Positions 38,422-46,595 of a stretch of 64,000 nt of DNA are shown piece by piece. Origin of the DNA: Hyphomicrobiales bacterium (lineage in GTDB: Bacteria; Pseudomonadota; Alphaproteobacteria; Rhizobiales; Methyloligellaceae); the NCBI GenBank assembly GCA_021775555.1, contig JAJFHP010000022.1, positions 56,627 through 120,626 of the forward strand, given 5' to 3'. Numbering within the stretch: the first letter of the stretch is position 1; each line of letters opens with the position of its first letter. The notes beneath the pieces were generated by a model. It was given only the letters and a program-made list of their open reading frames with translations, ran no database searches and was not told the DNA's origin. A program made the position numbers and the translations under genes.

Positions 38422-39582
38422 ATGCAAGACCAACATGGAATTTCGACGAGCAGCTTTTGCGGTAAAAGCGGTGGCACAGAACATTTCATCTCTGTCACGC
38501 CGCCATCTGATGCAAGCTTTGAAGACCAGGTTGCCCATGTCGATACGCATTACCGGGAAACCGTCGCGGCGTTGGGTCTGGAGCCTGAGACAGCAGTTTT
38601 CCGGCGTCTTTTCCTGAGTGACGTTATCAACCAGGCACCCCAGATTGTGGATTCCGGGCTTGCCAGCAATCCCGAAGAAGGGCCCGTAGCTGTCTCGATA
38701 GTTCAGCAGCAACCTCTGCCCGGTTCCAAGATATCTGTACTGGCCTATCACCTGGAGAGCGAGAAACCAGTCGCGAAAAAGCGTCTTTCAAATAAGCATG
38801 TAATGATCGAGAAAAATGGTTTGCGTCACCTGTGGAGCACGCGTCTTTGTGCCAGTGATGACCACGGGACTTTCTGTGCTGAAGATCAGACGCGCCAGGT
38901 ATTCGATAACCTGATAGGGACAATCGAGGGCGAGGGAGGAAAGCTCCGCGAGGATTGTGTCCGCACCTGGATTTACGTCAAGGACGTCGATGTCTTCTAC
39001 CAGCCGATGGTCGACAGCCGGCGCGAGCTTTTTGTCCAGCAAGGGATGAATGGAAATTCTCATTACATAGCCAGCACTGGTATTGAGGGGGCTTGCGCAC
39101 ACCGTCATGACCTTGTGGCCATGGATGCCTATTCCGTACTTGGTCTTGGCGCGAACCAGGTATCCTATCTGAACGACTTTGACCGCCTGTGCCCGACCAA
39201 GGACTATGATGTCACGTTCGAGCGTGGCACCCGGATCGCTTATGCGGACCGCTCACATCATTTCATTTCAGGTACGGCAAGCATCGATCGCAAGGGCCAA
39301 GTGCTTCACCTCGGCAATGTCATGCGCCAGCTCGACCGGGCGCTGGACAATGTCAACGCATTGCTCATGTCTGGCGATGCATCTCTTGAGGATATGAAAT
39401 ACCTCATTGTTTATCTGCGCGATCCCACTGACTACCAGAAAATCAGCCAGTACCTTTCCCGTCAAATTCCCAACATACCGGCCCTCATTGTGGAGGGTGC
39501 AGTCTGTCGTCCTGAATGGCTCGTCGAGGTTGAAGGTGTCGCGGTGGCACCCAATGAGGATCCGGCACTGCATGCATTCTAG
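38422..39582 (+). CDS. YjgF/RidA-superfamily, chorismatase (FkbO/Hyg5/XanB2)-like protein
   Basis: NSHYIASTGIEGACAHRHDLVAMDAYSV...IPALIVEGAVCRPEWLVEVEGVAV. Confidence 0.7.
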   Translation: MQDQHGISTSSFCGKSGGTEHFISVTPPSDASFEDQVAHVDTHYRETVAALGLEPETAVFRRLFLSDVINQAPQIVDSGLASNPEEGPVAVSIVQQQPLPGSKISVLAYHLESEKPVAKKRLSNKHVMIEKNGLRHLWSTRLCASDDHGTFCAEDQTRQVFDNLIGTIEGEGGKLREDCVRTWIYVKDVDVFYQPMVDSRRELFVQQGMNGNSHYIASTGIEGACAHRHDLVAMDAYSVLGLGANQVSYLNDFDRLCPTKDYDVTFERGTRIAYADRSHHFISGTASIDRKGQVLHLGNVMRQLDRALDNVNALLMSGDASLEDMKYLIVYLRDPTDYQKISQYLSRQIPNIPALIVEGAVCRPEWLVEVEGVAVAPNEDPALHAF

Positions 39583-39610
39583 GCGCGTATACAAAGAGAA
39601 GGACCAGGAA

Positions 39611-40294
39611 ATGATTGCACATACAGAGCCCCCATTCCTTGTGCTGGACGAGGGTGCCATCTCAGCCAGCAAGCTTTGCAAAGACCCGTATGACTATGCC
39701 TTTGTCGATCAGGCTTTGCCCCTCTCAATGAGGGACGAGGTATTGACTGATGCGCCGGAAATACCCTGGCGTGGCAGCTACGCCATGAAGCAACTCGATT
39801 ATGGTCCGCGCTTCGACCAGATCCTCACGGATCTCTATTCTGACCGTTTCCGGAGATTGGTCGAACGCAAGCTGGAACTGGATCTGGAAGGCTGTCCTCC
39901 AAGCATCGTGATGATGGGCAATACGACGGGCGCCTATAATGAAGGCTACGCGCATCCTGATTCCCCGCACAAAATTGCGACCGTGATACTGGGTTTTAGT
40001 GAAGAGTGGCCTTACGAGAGGGGCAAGTTCCGTGTCCTGAGAAGTGATGATCGGGAAGACTGCGCGTTCGAGTTTCCTCCCCTGTACGGCAAAATGCTGA
40101 TGTTCCGGGTGTGTGATCATTCCTGGCATGGCTTCCTGCCGCAGAAGGGCAAGCGTATGAGCCTGCAGCTTTGTTACGTGGACTCGGAAAAGTACGCACG
40201 GCGCGAGGACTGGCGCCATGGCATCAGTGCATTGGCGAAATCCAATGCGATTACCCGCAAGGTTTTGCAATGGGCACCACGCCGCTTGTTCTGA
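39611..40294 (+). CDS. 2OG-Fe(II) oxygenase
   Basis: AHPDSPHKIATVILGFS (HxD)...DHSWHGFLPQKGKRMSLQLCYV (distal His/Arg). Confidence 0.8.
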   Translation: MIAHTEPPFLVLDEGAISASKLCKDPYDYAFVDQALPLSMRDEVLTDAPEIPWRGSYAMKQLDYGPRFDQILTDLYSDRFRRLVERKLELDLEGCPPSIVMMGNTTGAYNEGYAHPDSPHKIATVILGFSEEWPYERGKFRVLRSDDREDCAFEFPPLYGKMLMFRVCDHSWHGFLPQKGKRMSLQLCYVDSEKYARREDWRHGISALAKSNAITRKVLQWAPRRLF

Positions 40295-40343
40295 ACGGTC
40301 CCACCCTGATCATCAAAGAACATCCAGCGGCCCAATTGCATTG

Positions 40344-40383
40344 GCCCCCGGCAGCCCCCCTAAATATTACTGCTGCCGGGGGC
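40344..40383 (+). repeat. 12-bp perfect inverted repeat between two oxygenase genes
   Basis: GCCCCCGGCAGC(40344-40355)...GCTGCCGGGGGC(40372-40383), immediately before AAGGAGG. Confidence 0.9.
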
Positions 40384-40399
40384 TAAGGAGGAAACAAAA

Positions 40400-41101
40400 A
40401 TGACCTATCCACCACTTCCCGACGCCGCAACGGTTGCGAGTCATTTCTGCAAAGCCTTGAGAGATGCCGGGCGCTCTGAGGATCCTTATCTTCACTGGAA
40501 ACTTACCGATGTATTTCCGGTGGAGATGTGTACCGGAATTCTCACTCTGCCGATTGCCCCCGCGATTATCGGGGAAACAGACGGCACGCGTGACACCTAC
40601 AATGACAGCCGGGCCTTCGTTACTCCAGAACGCAGGGAAGATTTTCCAGCTTGTGCGGTGCTGGCCGAGGCTCTTCAGAGGCCTGAGGTCGCGCAGCAAT
40701 TCGAGGCCACCACCGAGATCGATGCCGAGGGGAGTTTTTTGCGGATTGAATATATTCAGGATATCGACGGTGCGTGGCTGGAACCGCATACAGACATCAA
40801 GGAGAAGCTGTTTTCCATGGTGATTTATCTGTGTACCGGTCCTAAAGCCGATGATTGGGGAACCGATATTTATGATGCTGATCAAAAATGGGTTGGGCGT
40901 GCGCCAGCCACCTTTAACTCAGCCGTCATCTTCGTTCCTGGAGAAAATACCTGGCACGGTTTTGAGCCACGCCCGATCAAGGGGGTGCGCCGCCTCATGG
41001 AGATCAATTATGTCCGTGACTGGCGCGATCGTGAACAGCTTGTCTCGCCGGAAAAAGCCATCACAACCGGCCGGAGTGCTCCGTTGGCGGCAACCGGATA
41101 A
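40400..41101 (+). CDS. 2OG-Fe(II) oxygenase
   Basis: LEPHTDIKEKLFSMVIYL...GENTWHGFEPRPIKGVRRLMEINYV. Confidence 0.85.
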   Translation: MTYPPLPDAATVASHFCKALRDAGRSEDPYLHWKLTDVFPVEMCTGILTLPIAPAIIGETDGTRDTYNDSRAFVTPERREDFPACAVLAEALQRPEVAQQFEATTEIDAEGSFLRIEYIQDIDGAWLEPHTDIKEKLFSMVIYLCTGPKADDWGTDIYDADQKWVGRAPATFNSAVIFVPGENTWHGFEPRPIKGVRRLMEINYVRDWRDREQLVSPEKAITTGRSAPLAATG

Positions 41102-41163
41102 CCATGAAAGGTTGACCGGGCTCAGGATCCATAAATGAATGGTGGCTGGGCCGCACTAATAAT

Positions 41164-41601
41164 TCAAGGCGCCCACAGGGCATGCTGGCGCCAGGGTGGC
41201 GGCACGGAAAGTTCTCCGTGGAGATGAGACTTGCTGCTGCGTAGACAGAGCGATTGCCATGCACCGCGCCATTCCTCTGGCAGAGAATATGGTGGAGTGA
41301 CGTTATCATCGGGCTGAAAACCAAAGCGCTTGTAATAAGTAGGATCGCCGAGCACGTAAACTTGGCTCACTCCGGCATTTTCCAACCATCGCAAGCCTGC
41401 GCGGACAATTGTGCTACCAATGCCTTGCCGTTGCCAAGCGGGAGCAACGGCGAGAGGCCCAAGGAGCACGACCTTGTCAGTTCTTCCAGCAATGCTGCAT
41501 GTCGTGAAGATGACATGCCCTACCAGAGCATTGTCAGCAGTCCCGAGAAGCGAGAGAACAATTGGTTCAGATCTTAGCAGTTCTCTCACAAGAGGCAGCA
41601 A
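41164..41601 (-). CDS. GNAT N-acetyltransferase; coding continues 5' without a canonical start
   Basis: LLGPLAVAPAWQRQGIGSTIVRAGLRWLENAGVSQVYVLGDPTYYKRFGF; in-frame extension DIRQSLPNDVIWIEKLYPSAFPDED lies upstream of the TTG at 41601. Confidence 0.8.
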   Translation of the reverse strand: MLPLVRELLRSEPIVLSLLGTADNALVGHVIFTTCSIAGRTDKVVLLGPLAVAPAWQRQGIGSTIVRAGLRWLENAGVSQVYVLGDPTYYKRFGFQPDDNVTPPYSLPEEWRGAWQSLCLRSSKSHLHGELSVPPPWRQHALWAP

Positions 41602-41757
41602 ATCCTCATCGGGGAATGCGCTCGGATAAAGCTTCTCGATCCAGATAACGTCGTTCGGCAGGCTTTGGCGGATGTCGATTTTATCGATGGTGTCCTCGTC
41701 ATCAAATAGATCGCAGGAAACGCAGCAAGTGTCATATTTTGGTTATGAGTCCTGACT

Positions 41758-42432
41758 CTAGGCGAGTTCCCAGGTGTCGCGCCATTGGGGTGCAACATAA
41801 TTGATGATGATGGATTTGCGGATGCCCTTCACCGGATGGTGGCCCACGCCGTGCCAGCTGTTTTTACCGGGAATAAAAATGACACCCACATTTTTGCCAT
41901 AAGGTGCTGAATGTACATAGCGGAAATCAGGCGGTCCTTCATGAATGTCGGTGCCTGCATTCACCAGTGTGGGATCATCGGACAGGTACACCAGCATGGT
42001 GAACTTCTTAACAAAAATGTCCGTATGCGGTTCCAGCCAAAACCCTTCGGTGTCCTGGCAATATTCGATCCGAAGACGTGTATCCGACAAATCCGTGCCT
42101 GTCTTATGCTCGATTGCCCGGATCACGCGTAAATCCTTGAACCCTGATACGACCTGTTTGCAGGCATCGAATCGTGCCTGGTTTTCAGGAGTAAAATAGA
42201 CCCGAAGCTTGTTGTTGATCTCTCGCTTGCCCCCGAAAACAGCGCCCTTTGGAGGATCAAAGGGAAGGTTGAGAATCTCATCGCAAAGAGTGTCGGGCAG
42301 GGGCTTCTCCAGAAGCCAGTGATCAAACGGGCTTGTCATGTGTCCTGCCTTGCCCAGGCAGGACAGGAACGCGCTGGCAACCGGATTATCAGATGCGGCG
42401 GGTTTCAGGTCGAGTTCGGCTGTTTGTCCCAA
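41758..42432 (-). CDS. 2OG-Fe(II) oxygenase
   Basis: LEPHTDIFVKKFTMLVYLSDD...GKNSWHGVGHHPVKGIRKSIIINYV. Confidence 0.85.
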   Translation of the reverse strand: MGQTAELDLKPAASDNPVASAFLSCLGKAGHMTSPFDHWLLEKPLPDTLCDEILNLPFDPPKGAVFGGKREINNKLRVYFTPENQARFDACKQVVSGFKDLRVIRAIEHKTGTDLSDTRLRIEYCQDTEGFWLEPHTDIFVKKFTMLVYLSDDPTLVNAGTDIHEGPPDFRYVHSAPYGKNVGVIFIPGKNSWHGVGHHPVKGIRKSIIINYVAPQWRDTWELA

Positions 42433-42444
42433 GCTTCACATCCT

Positions 42445-43125
42445 TTATGCAAATGGGTTGATCCGTTTCAATGTCGCTGAAAAACGATGCCGTCCCAGCT
42501 CCCGCTCCATAGCTGTGTGGCTCGTCATCCAGTTGAACATCAGATAACGCCGCTCCCCGACATAGGGTTCATGGCCATGCCATGAGTTTTCCGCGCGCAG
42601 GAAAGACGCGAGCGTGCCACCGCTTGGTGGAACTTCGGCGAGGTAATCCTCAAGGTTGTCGGGGTTTTTCAGCATGCGAAGCCGTCCGCCCCCTTCGTCC
42701 CAGACATCATTGAGATAGAGCAGGCAGGTGACGAACTTTGCCTTGGTATCCGTGTGGATACGGCCGTCCTTGGCCTGGGCATGACCACGCACGGTAATCA
42801 TCAGAGGCTTATCGGAAAGGTCGACGCCATACTTGTCGGCGATAACATCCTCAAACTCCGTGCTCCTGATGTCTTCGACCAGCTGGGCAAGTGCTGGCCC
42901 GTAGGACAGTTCTGAAAGCGGAAATATCCCCGGCTTCTGAATATCTGGAAAATCGGCCCTTATGGCTGCCAGGTCGACGGCACTCAATACGCCGGATGCT
43001 GCAAAGAACTGGAATGGTTTGCGTGTCACCTTTGCCTTTTTGATGGCATCAAAATCGATCATAGCCGCGCTCACTTCTTGCCGGGATGCCACGAAGTTTC
43101 GCGTCATCGCTTTAGAATGTTTCAA
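42445..43125 (-). CDS. 2OG-Fe(II) oxygenase
   Basis: GRIHTDTKAKFVTCLLYLNDVWDEGGGRLRML...AENSWHGHEPYVGERRYLMFNWM. Confidence 0.85.
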   Translation of the reverse strand: MKHSKAMTRNFVASRQEVSAAMIDFDAIKKAKVTRKPFQFFAASGVLSAVDLAAIRADFPDIQKPGIFPLSELSYGPALAQLVEDIRSTEFEDVIADKYGVDLSDKPLMITVRGHAQAKDGRIHTDTKAKFVTCLLYLNDVWDEGGGRLRMLKNPDNLEDYLAEVPPSGGTLASFLRAENSWHGHEPYVGERRYLMFNWMTSHTAMERELGRHRFSATLKRINPFA

Positions 43126-43157
43126 GTGTGATTTAAGCGGTCAGTTGAGGGGGGACT

Positions 43158-43171
43158 CTGATCTGGATCAC
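43158..43171. promoter_or_regulatory. FNR-type box 2
   Basis: cTGATctggATCAc upstream of 43125 minus-strand oxygenase pair. Confidence 0.6.
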
Positions 43172-43206
43172 AAAAATTACGCACCTAAAACTTCTGCCCG
43201 GGCGGG

Positions 43207-43929
43207 CTAACCGGCAGCTTTGGCAAGCGCTTCGGTATCTGGTACCGAGAAACGCCGCCGGCTCGGTTGCTGAATGAGACCCTTGTTCTTCAGGGCGGTG
43301 AACTGCCTGCAGACGGTTTCGTAGGTCAGCCCCAGAAAATCAGCTATCTCGTGTCGTTTCAGATGCAGATCCAGCGCAACCGGCCGCGAGCTCCCATTGT
43401 GGGCGGTCCCGGTGATTGCGGTTCGTGTGGCGAGCATTAGCAGAAGGCTTGCGACCCTCTCTTCTGCTGTTTTCCGCCCAAGCAGAACCATCCAGTCCCG
43501 GGCGGAGTCGAGATCATCCAGTGTCTGCTCCAGGAACCGATGCTTCAAATCTGGAAACTCTTCCAGCATTTGCTCAAAGCCTGAATAAGGAAAACAGCAG
43601 AGCTCGACCTGGGTTGCAGCCTGAGCGTAGTAGGAACTCCTTCTGCCGAACACCTGTCCAAGGCAATCGACGGGGAGGAGCAAATCGACCACTTGCTGAC
43701 GCCCGTCGAACAGGACTTTGGTGAGTTTCACAACACCGGAAATGACGGCGGCAAAGAAATCCGGGTCATCATCGCTTTGCAGGATATTTTCTCCCGGCTC
43801 GAACTTGCGCCTGTTTGCAATTCTCCGGAATTGCAGGAGTTCGTCCTGTTTCAGGGCACCGCACAAACCCTCGCGACGTATGACACAGGAGGCACAGCGC
43901 CCCAGTTCAGATGCTATTTCGGCATCCAT
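43207..43929 (-). CDS. Crp/Fnr family regulator, FNR-like with Fe-S cysteines
   Basis: CASCVIRREGLC N-terminal Cys cluster plus VDCLGQVFG; HEIADFLGLTYETVCRQFTALKNKGLIQ HTH. Confidence 0.92.
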   Translation of the reverse strand: MDAEIASELGRCASCVIRREGLCGALKQDELLQFRRIANRRKFEPGENILQSDDDPDFFAAVISGVVKLTKVLFDGRQQVVDLLLPVDCLGQVFGRRSSYYAQAATQVELCCFPYSGFEQMLEEFPDLKHRFLEQTLDDLDSARDWMVLLGRKTAEERVASLLLMLATRTAITGTAHNGSSRPVALDLHLKRHEIADFLGLTYETVCRQFTALKNKGLIQQPSRRRFSVPDTEALAKAAG

Positions 43930-44159
43930 AGACAACTCCCCGTTTGCAGCCACCCAACACACTCTGGCGGCATGAACACAATCGCCGTGTCGTGGCAATC
44001 ATAAGACCGCTAACTCAGAAAATTGAGCAGATTATGTGCCCGGCGCTGAGACCAATTGACGCTTTGTTGTAAATCCATTTGCGGCAGCTAAGGCTCTAGG
44101 AACAGTGCGTATTCCACCAGCCGTAACGACATGCATATGGGAGGCACATCGCGCTGCAT

Positions 44160-44173
44160 ATGATCCAGATCAG
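44160..44173. promoter_or_regulatory. FNR-type box 3
   Basis: aTGATccagATCAg upstream of 44301 oxygenase. Confidence 0.55.
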
Positions 44174-44225
44174 TAAATTGAGTGCTTCCGGTCTCTAGGG
44201 TGGGGTTCCGGTATCATTTCACTGG

Positions 44226-44239
44226 CTGATCCACATCAG
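44226..44239. promoter_or_regulatory. FNR-type box 4
   Basis: cTGATccacATCAg upstream of 44301 oxygenase. Confidence 0.55.
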
Positions 44240-44300
44240 CCGGGGAATTCCGATTGACGCGTCGAATGTGATCACGCACCAGCGACAAGGACCGTTTCTC

Positions 44301-45110
44301 ATGAGTAGTGCCCAGGCTGAAATTCAAGAAAAGGCCGGATCGCCGCGCGCCTCATCACCGCGCGCTTCCAAGTCGATTGAGCAGAAAATCATCAAACATC
44401 TCATCCACGCGATCGAGGGCACGGACGCAAACGAAGAGCCTTACTGCCACTATTATCTGGAAAATGCGTTCCCGCCAGATGTCTATGAGGAGATGCTCGA
44501 CCGCCTTCCCGAACCTGAAGACTATCGCCCCCTGAACCTCAAGGAGTGGTCGCGCGAAAACGGAGAAAGCACCCGCGACAGGTTGTTCCTGTCAGAGGAA
44601 GGGCTTTCCGGTTTGCCGGCGAAAACGCGCAAATTCTGGCAGTCAATTGCAACGGCACTCACGAGTGAGTCCCTGAAGCTGGTGATTTTCGCCAAACTCG
44701 CCAAGGATATCGCGTTGCGTTTCGACTGTGATGAGAGAGAGGTGCCTGACATCAAGGGATATCCCAGGGCCGTTTTGATGCGCGATACGGAAGGCTACCG
44801 CATCAAGCCCCATCCCGATGGCACCAACCGGATTGTCACGATGTTGTATTACCTGCCCCACGACAGGAGCCAGGAGGATCTCGGGACATCGGTTTATGTG
44901 CGCCAACCCTGGACGAAACGCCTGCTTGGAGACAAGTTCAAAGAGGTTGCCCGGTTCCCGTTCCGCCCCAACAGCTCATGTGCCTTCGTGGTCAACCGTC
45001 TGCCCGAGAAAACCAGCTGGCATGGCAGGGAGTTGGTCAGCGCCGATGCCGGAGTGCGCAATCTCATCCTGTGTCAGTACCGGGTGAGCGACGACGAGCA
45101 TCATTACTGA
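44301..45110 (+). CDS. 2OG-Fe(II) oxygenase
   Basis: IKPHPDGTNRIVTMLYYLPHD...EKTSWHGRELVSADAGVRNLILCQYRV. Confidence 0.82.
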   Translation: MSSAQAEIQEKAGSPRASSPRASKSIEQKIIKHLIHAIEGTDANEEPYCHYYLENAFPPDVYEEMLDRLPEPEDYRPLNLKEWSRENGESTRDRLFLSEEGLSGLPAKTRKFWQSIATALTSESLKLVIFAKLAKDIALRFDCDEREVPDIKGYPRAVLMRDTEGYRIKPHPDGTNRIVTMLYYLPHDRSQEDLGTSVYVRQPWTKRLLGDKFKEVARFPFRPNSSCAFVVNRLPEKTSWHGRELVSADAGVRNLILCQYRVSDDEHHY

Positions 45111-45177
45111 TAAGGCGCTGAAAAAAAATCTAGGCTACGCTGGTGAAGGAGAAGTAAGGGCGCAAGCGATAATAGTA

Positions 45178-45232
45178 GCTGGTGCCCACGAGTTGAATTG
45201 AAACGCTGGCCTCTCCCTTACCAAGGGAGTGC
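45178..45232 (-). repeat. Degenerate 3'-portion copy of tRNA-Thr (putative att site)
   Basis: gctggtgcccacgagttgaattgaaacgctggcctctcccttaccaagggagtgc, 3 mismatches against 47882-47936, same orientation. Confidence 0.88.
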
Positions 45233-45355
45233 GGATCATTGAATTTATTGAGAAAATTATTTTTTCCCCGTGTTTTCCCCGTACTGTAATCTAAATGTGT
45301 CCAAAAATGGAGATTGTCGGAATGGTTTTGGTGTCCCATTTGATAGAGCGTTGAT

Positions 45356-46108
45356 ATGGCTAAGCTAGTTCGATTTATATACCGGTTCGATTTTAGCGAA
45401 GTCTGCAGTCGATATCTCAATTGTCCAGGAACCGCTTATGAGATTCTGAATTCCGTTGAAGAAAAGTTTTGGGACACCGTATCCGACAACGTACAAAATC
45501 GAGCTTTGTCCGCTGTCTATAAATCGGAAAATAAGGTGTATCGAGAACTAAACTTTCTGCCTTTTAACGTGAATGGTTCAGTAGAATTCCTCAGTGGCGG
45601 CATTGATATTGATGATCTTCGTAAAGATCCCAGTTTTGTTGCCATCAGCAAGCTGACAAATGATTTTTGTCATAAGTTCGAGGTCCACGGTCTTGCGCGC
45701 GCCGGCATTCGTTTGTTCCTTGTCGAAAGTGCGGCAGGTGATCAGGAAACATTTTTGGGAAGAAGCAAAAGGATCGTCCGCGATGATGTGATCGTTGCTG
45801 TCAATGACAACTTGGGTGAACTGACAGATATCGCGTTTAGTTTGGAGGGTAAGGGAGAGGATCAAATTTTCTACCGCGTCTCCTTCGGTCCGTTAGTAGA
45901 AGAAGACACGGATAAATATCTGTTTCCTAAAGGTAAACCGGAAAAAAAGGACTTGTTCATCGAAAGTGGTTATAATTTTATGAGCGATATGGATTTCTAC
46001 GAGAAAGATTTTTCCATCCAAGAATTTACATTGGAAAAATGGGCTCGTACTAAAGTGGGTAAGGCTTCAATTTTCATGACTGAGTTCTCTAAGCTTATGA
46101 TCAGTTAG
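45356..46108 (+). CDS. Hypothetical protein (islet gene 1)
   Basis: 250-aa ORF, first of a tight three-gene set. Confidence 0.75.
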   Translation: MAKLVRFIYRFDFSEVCSRYLNCPGTAYEILNSVEEKFWDTVSDNVQNRALSAVYKSENKVYRELNFLPFNVNGSVEFLSGGIDIDDLRKDPSFVAISKLTNDFCHKFEVHGLARAGIRLFLVESAAGDQETFLGRSKRIVRDDVIVAVNDNLGELTDIAFSLEGKGEDQIFYRVSFGPLVEEDTDKYLFPKGKPEKKDLFIESGYNFMSDMDFYEKDFSIQEFTLEKWARTKVGKASIFMTEFSKLMIS

Positions 46109-46118
46109 CGGAATCACA

Positions 46119-46595
46119 ATGGTTACTAACCCAACTGCATTTTTGGATTCGGGCCTGGCGCTAAAGCAAAATAGTCCGGTAACTAACCGACGCTCTGAAA
46201 CTAATGTCGGCCATGACGAAGACGGTGAGCTGACTAAGCTTGAGACCATCGAAAAAGCTGACATCTATTACAAAAAAGAAATGGTTAAGTTGGACGTGAA
46301 ATTGCCGCTGGCGGACCCAATCCACGTGGAACGCGTCAAAGGTGTCATCACTCAGGTCGACGCTGTTGTCATTACATTGAAATGCAAGCTGTCCAACGAT
46401 CATGAACGGCTCATCGAAATTCCCACAGCGTTAGTGCCCCATAATTTGTCTCACTTTGGCGCTCCGGTTTGGATTTCAGTTGATACGGATGGTGGAATTC
46501 GACGAATTTCAATAACTGAGAGGGAGGAGATCGATCCCATTGCTCCTCCAGAAGATGCAGATGTGATTGATGCGTGGATCAATAAGCAGGACTAA
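46119..46595 (+). CDS. Hypothetical protein (islet gene 2)
   Basis: 158-aa ORF, 10 bp after gene 1, stop abuts next ATG. Confidence 0.75.
   Translation: MVTNPTAFLDSGLALKQNSPVTNRRSETNVGHDEDGELTKLETIEKADIYYKKEMVKLDVKLPLADPIHVERVKGVITQVDAVVITLKCKLSNDHERLIEIPTALVPHNLSHFGAPVWISVDTDGGIRRISITEREEIDPIAPPEDADVIDAWINKQD

Noticed and set aside
41586-41798. 70-aa ORF upstream of the GNAT gene (MTLAAFPAIYLMTRTPSIKS...)
   Set aside because: Different frame from the GNAT coding extension; the GNAT frame carries the family-like sequence.
45130-45420. 96-aa minus ORF across the degenerate tRNA copy
   Set aside because: Reads through tRNA-like sequence and overlaps the islet gene 1 start; treated as non-coding or remnant.
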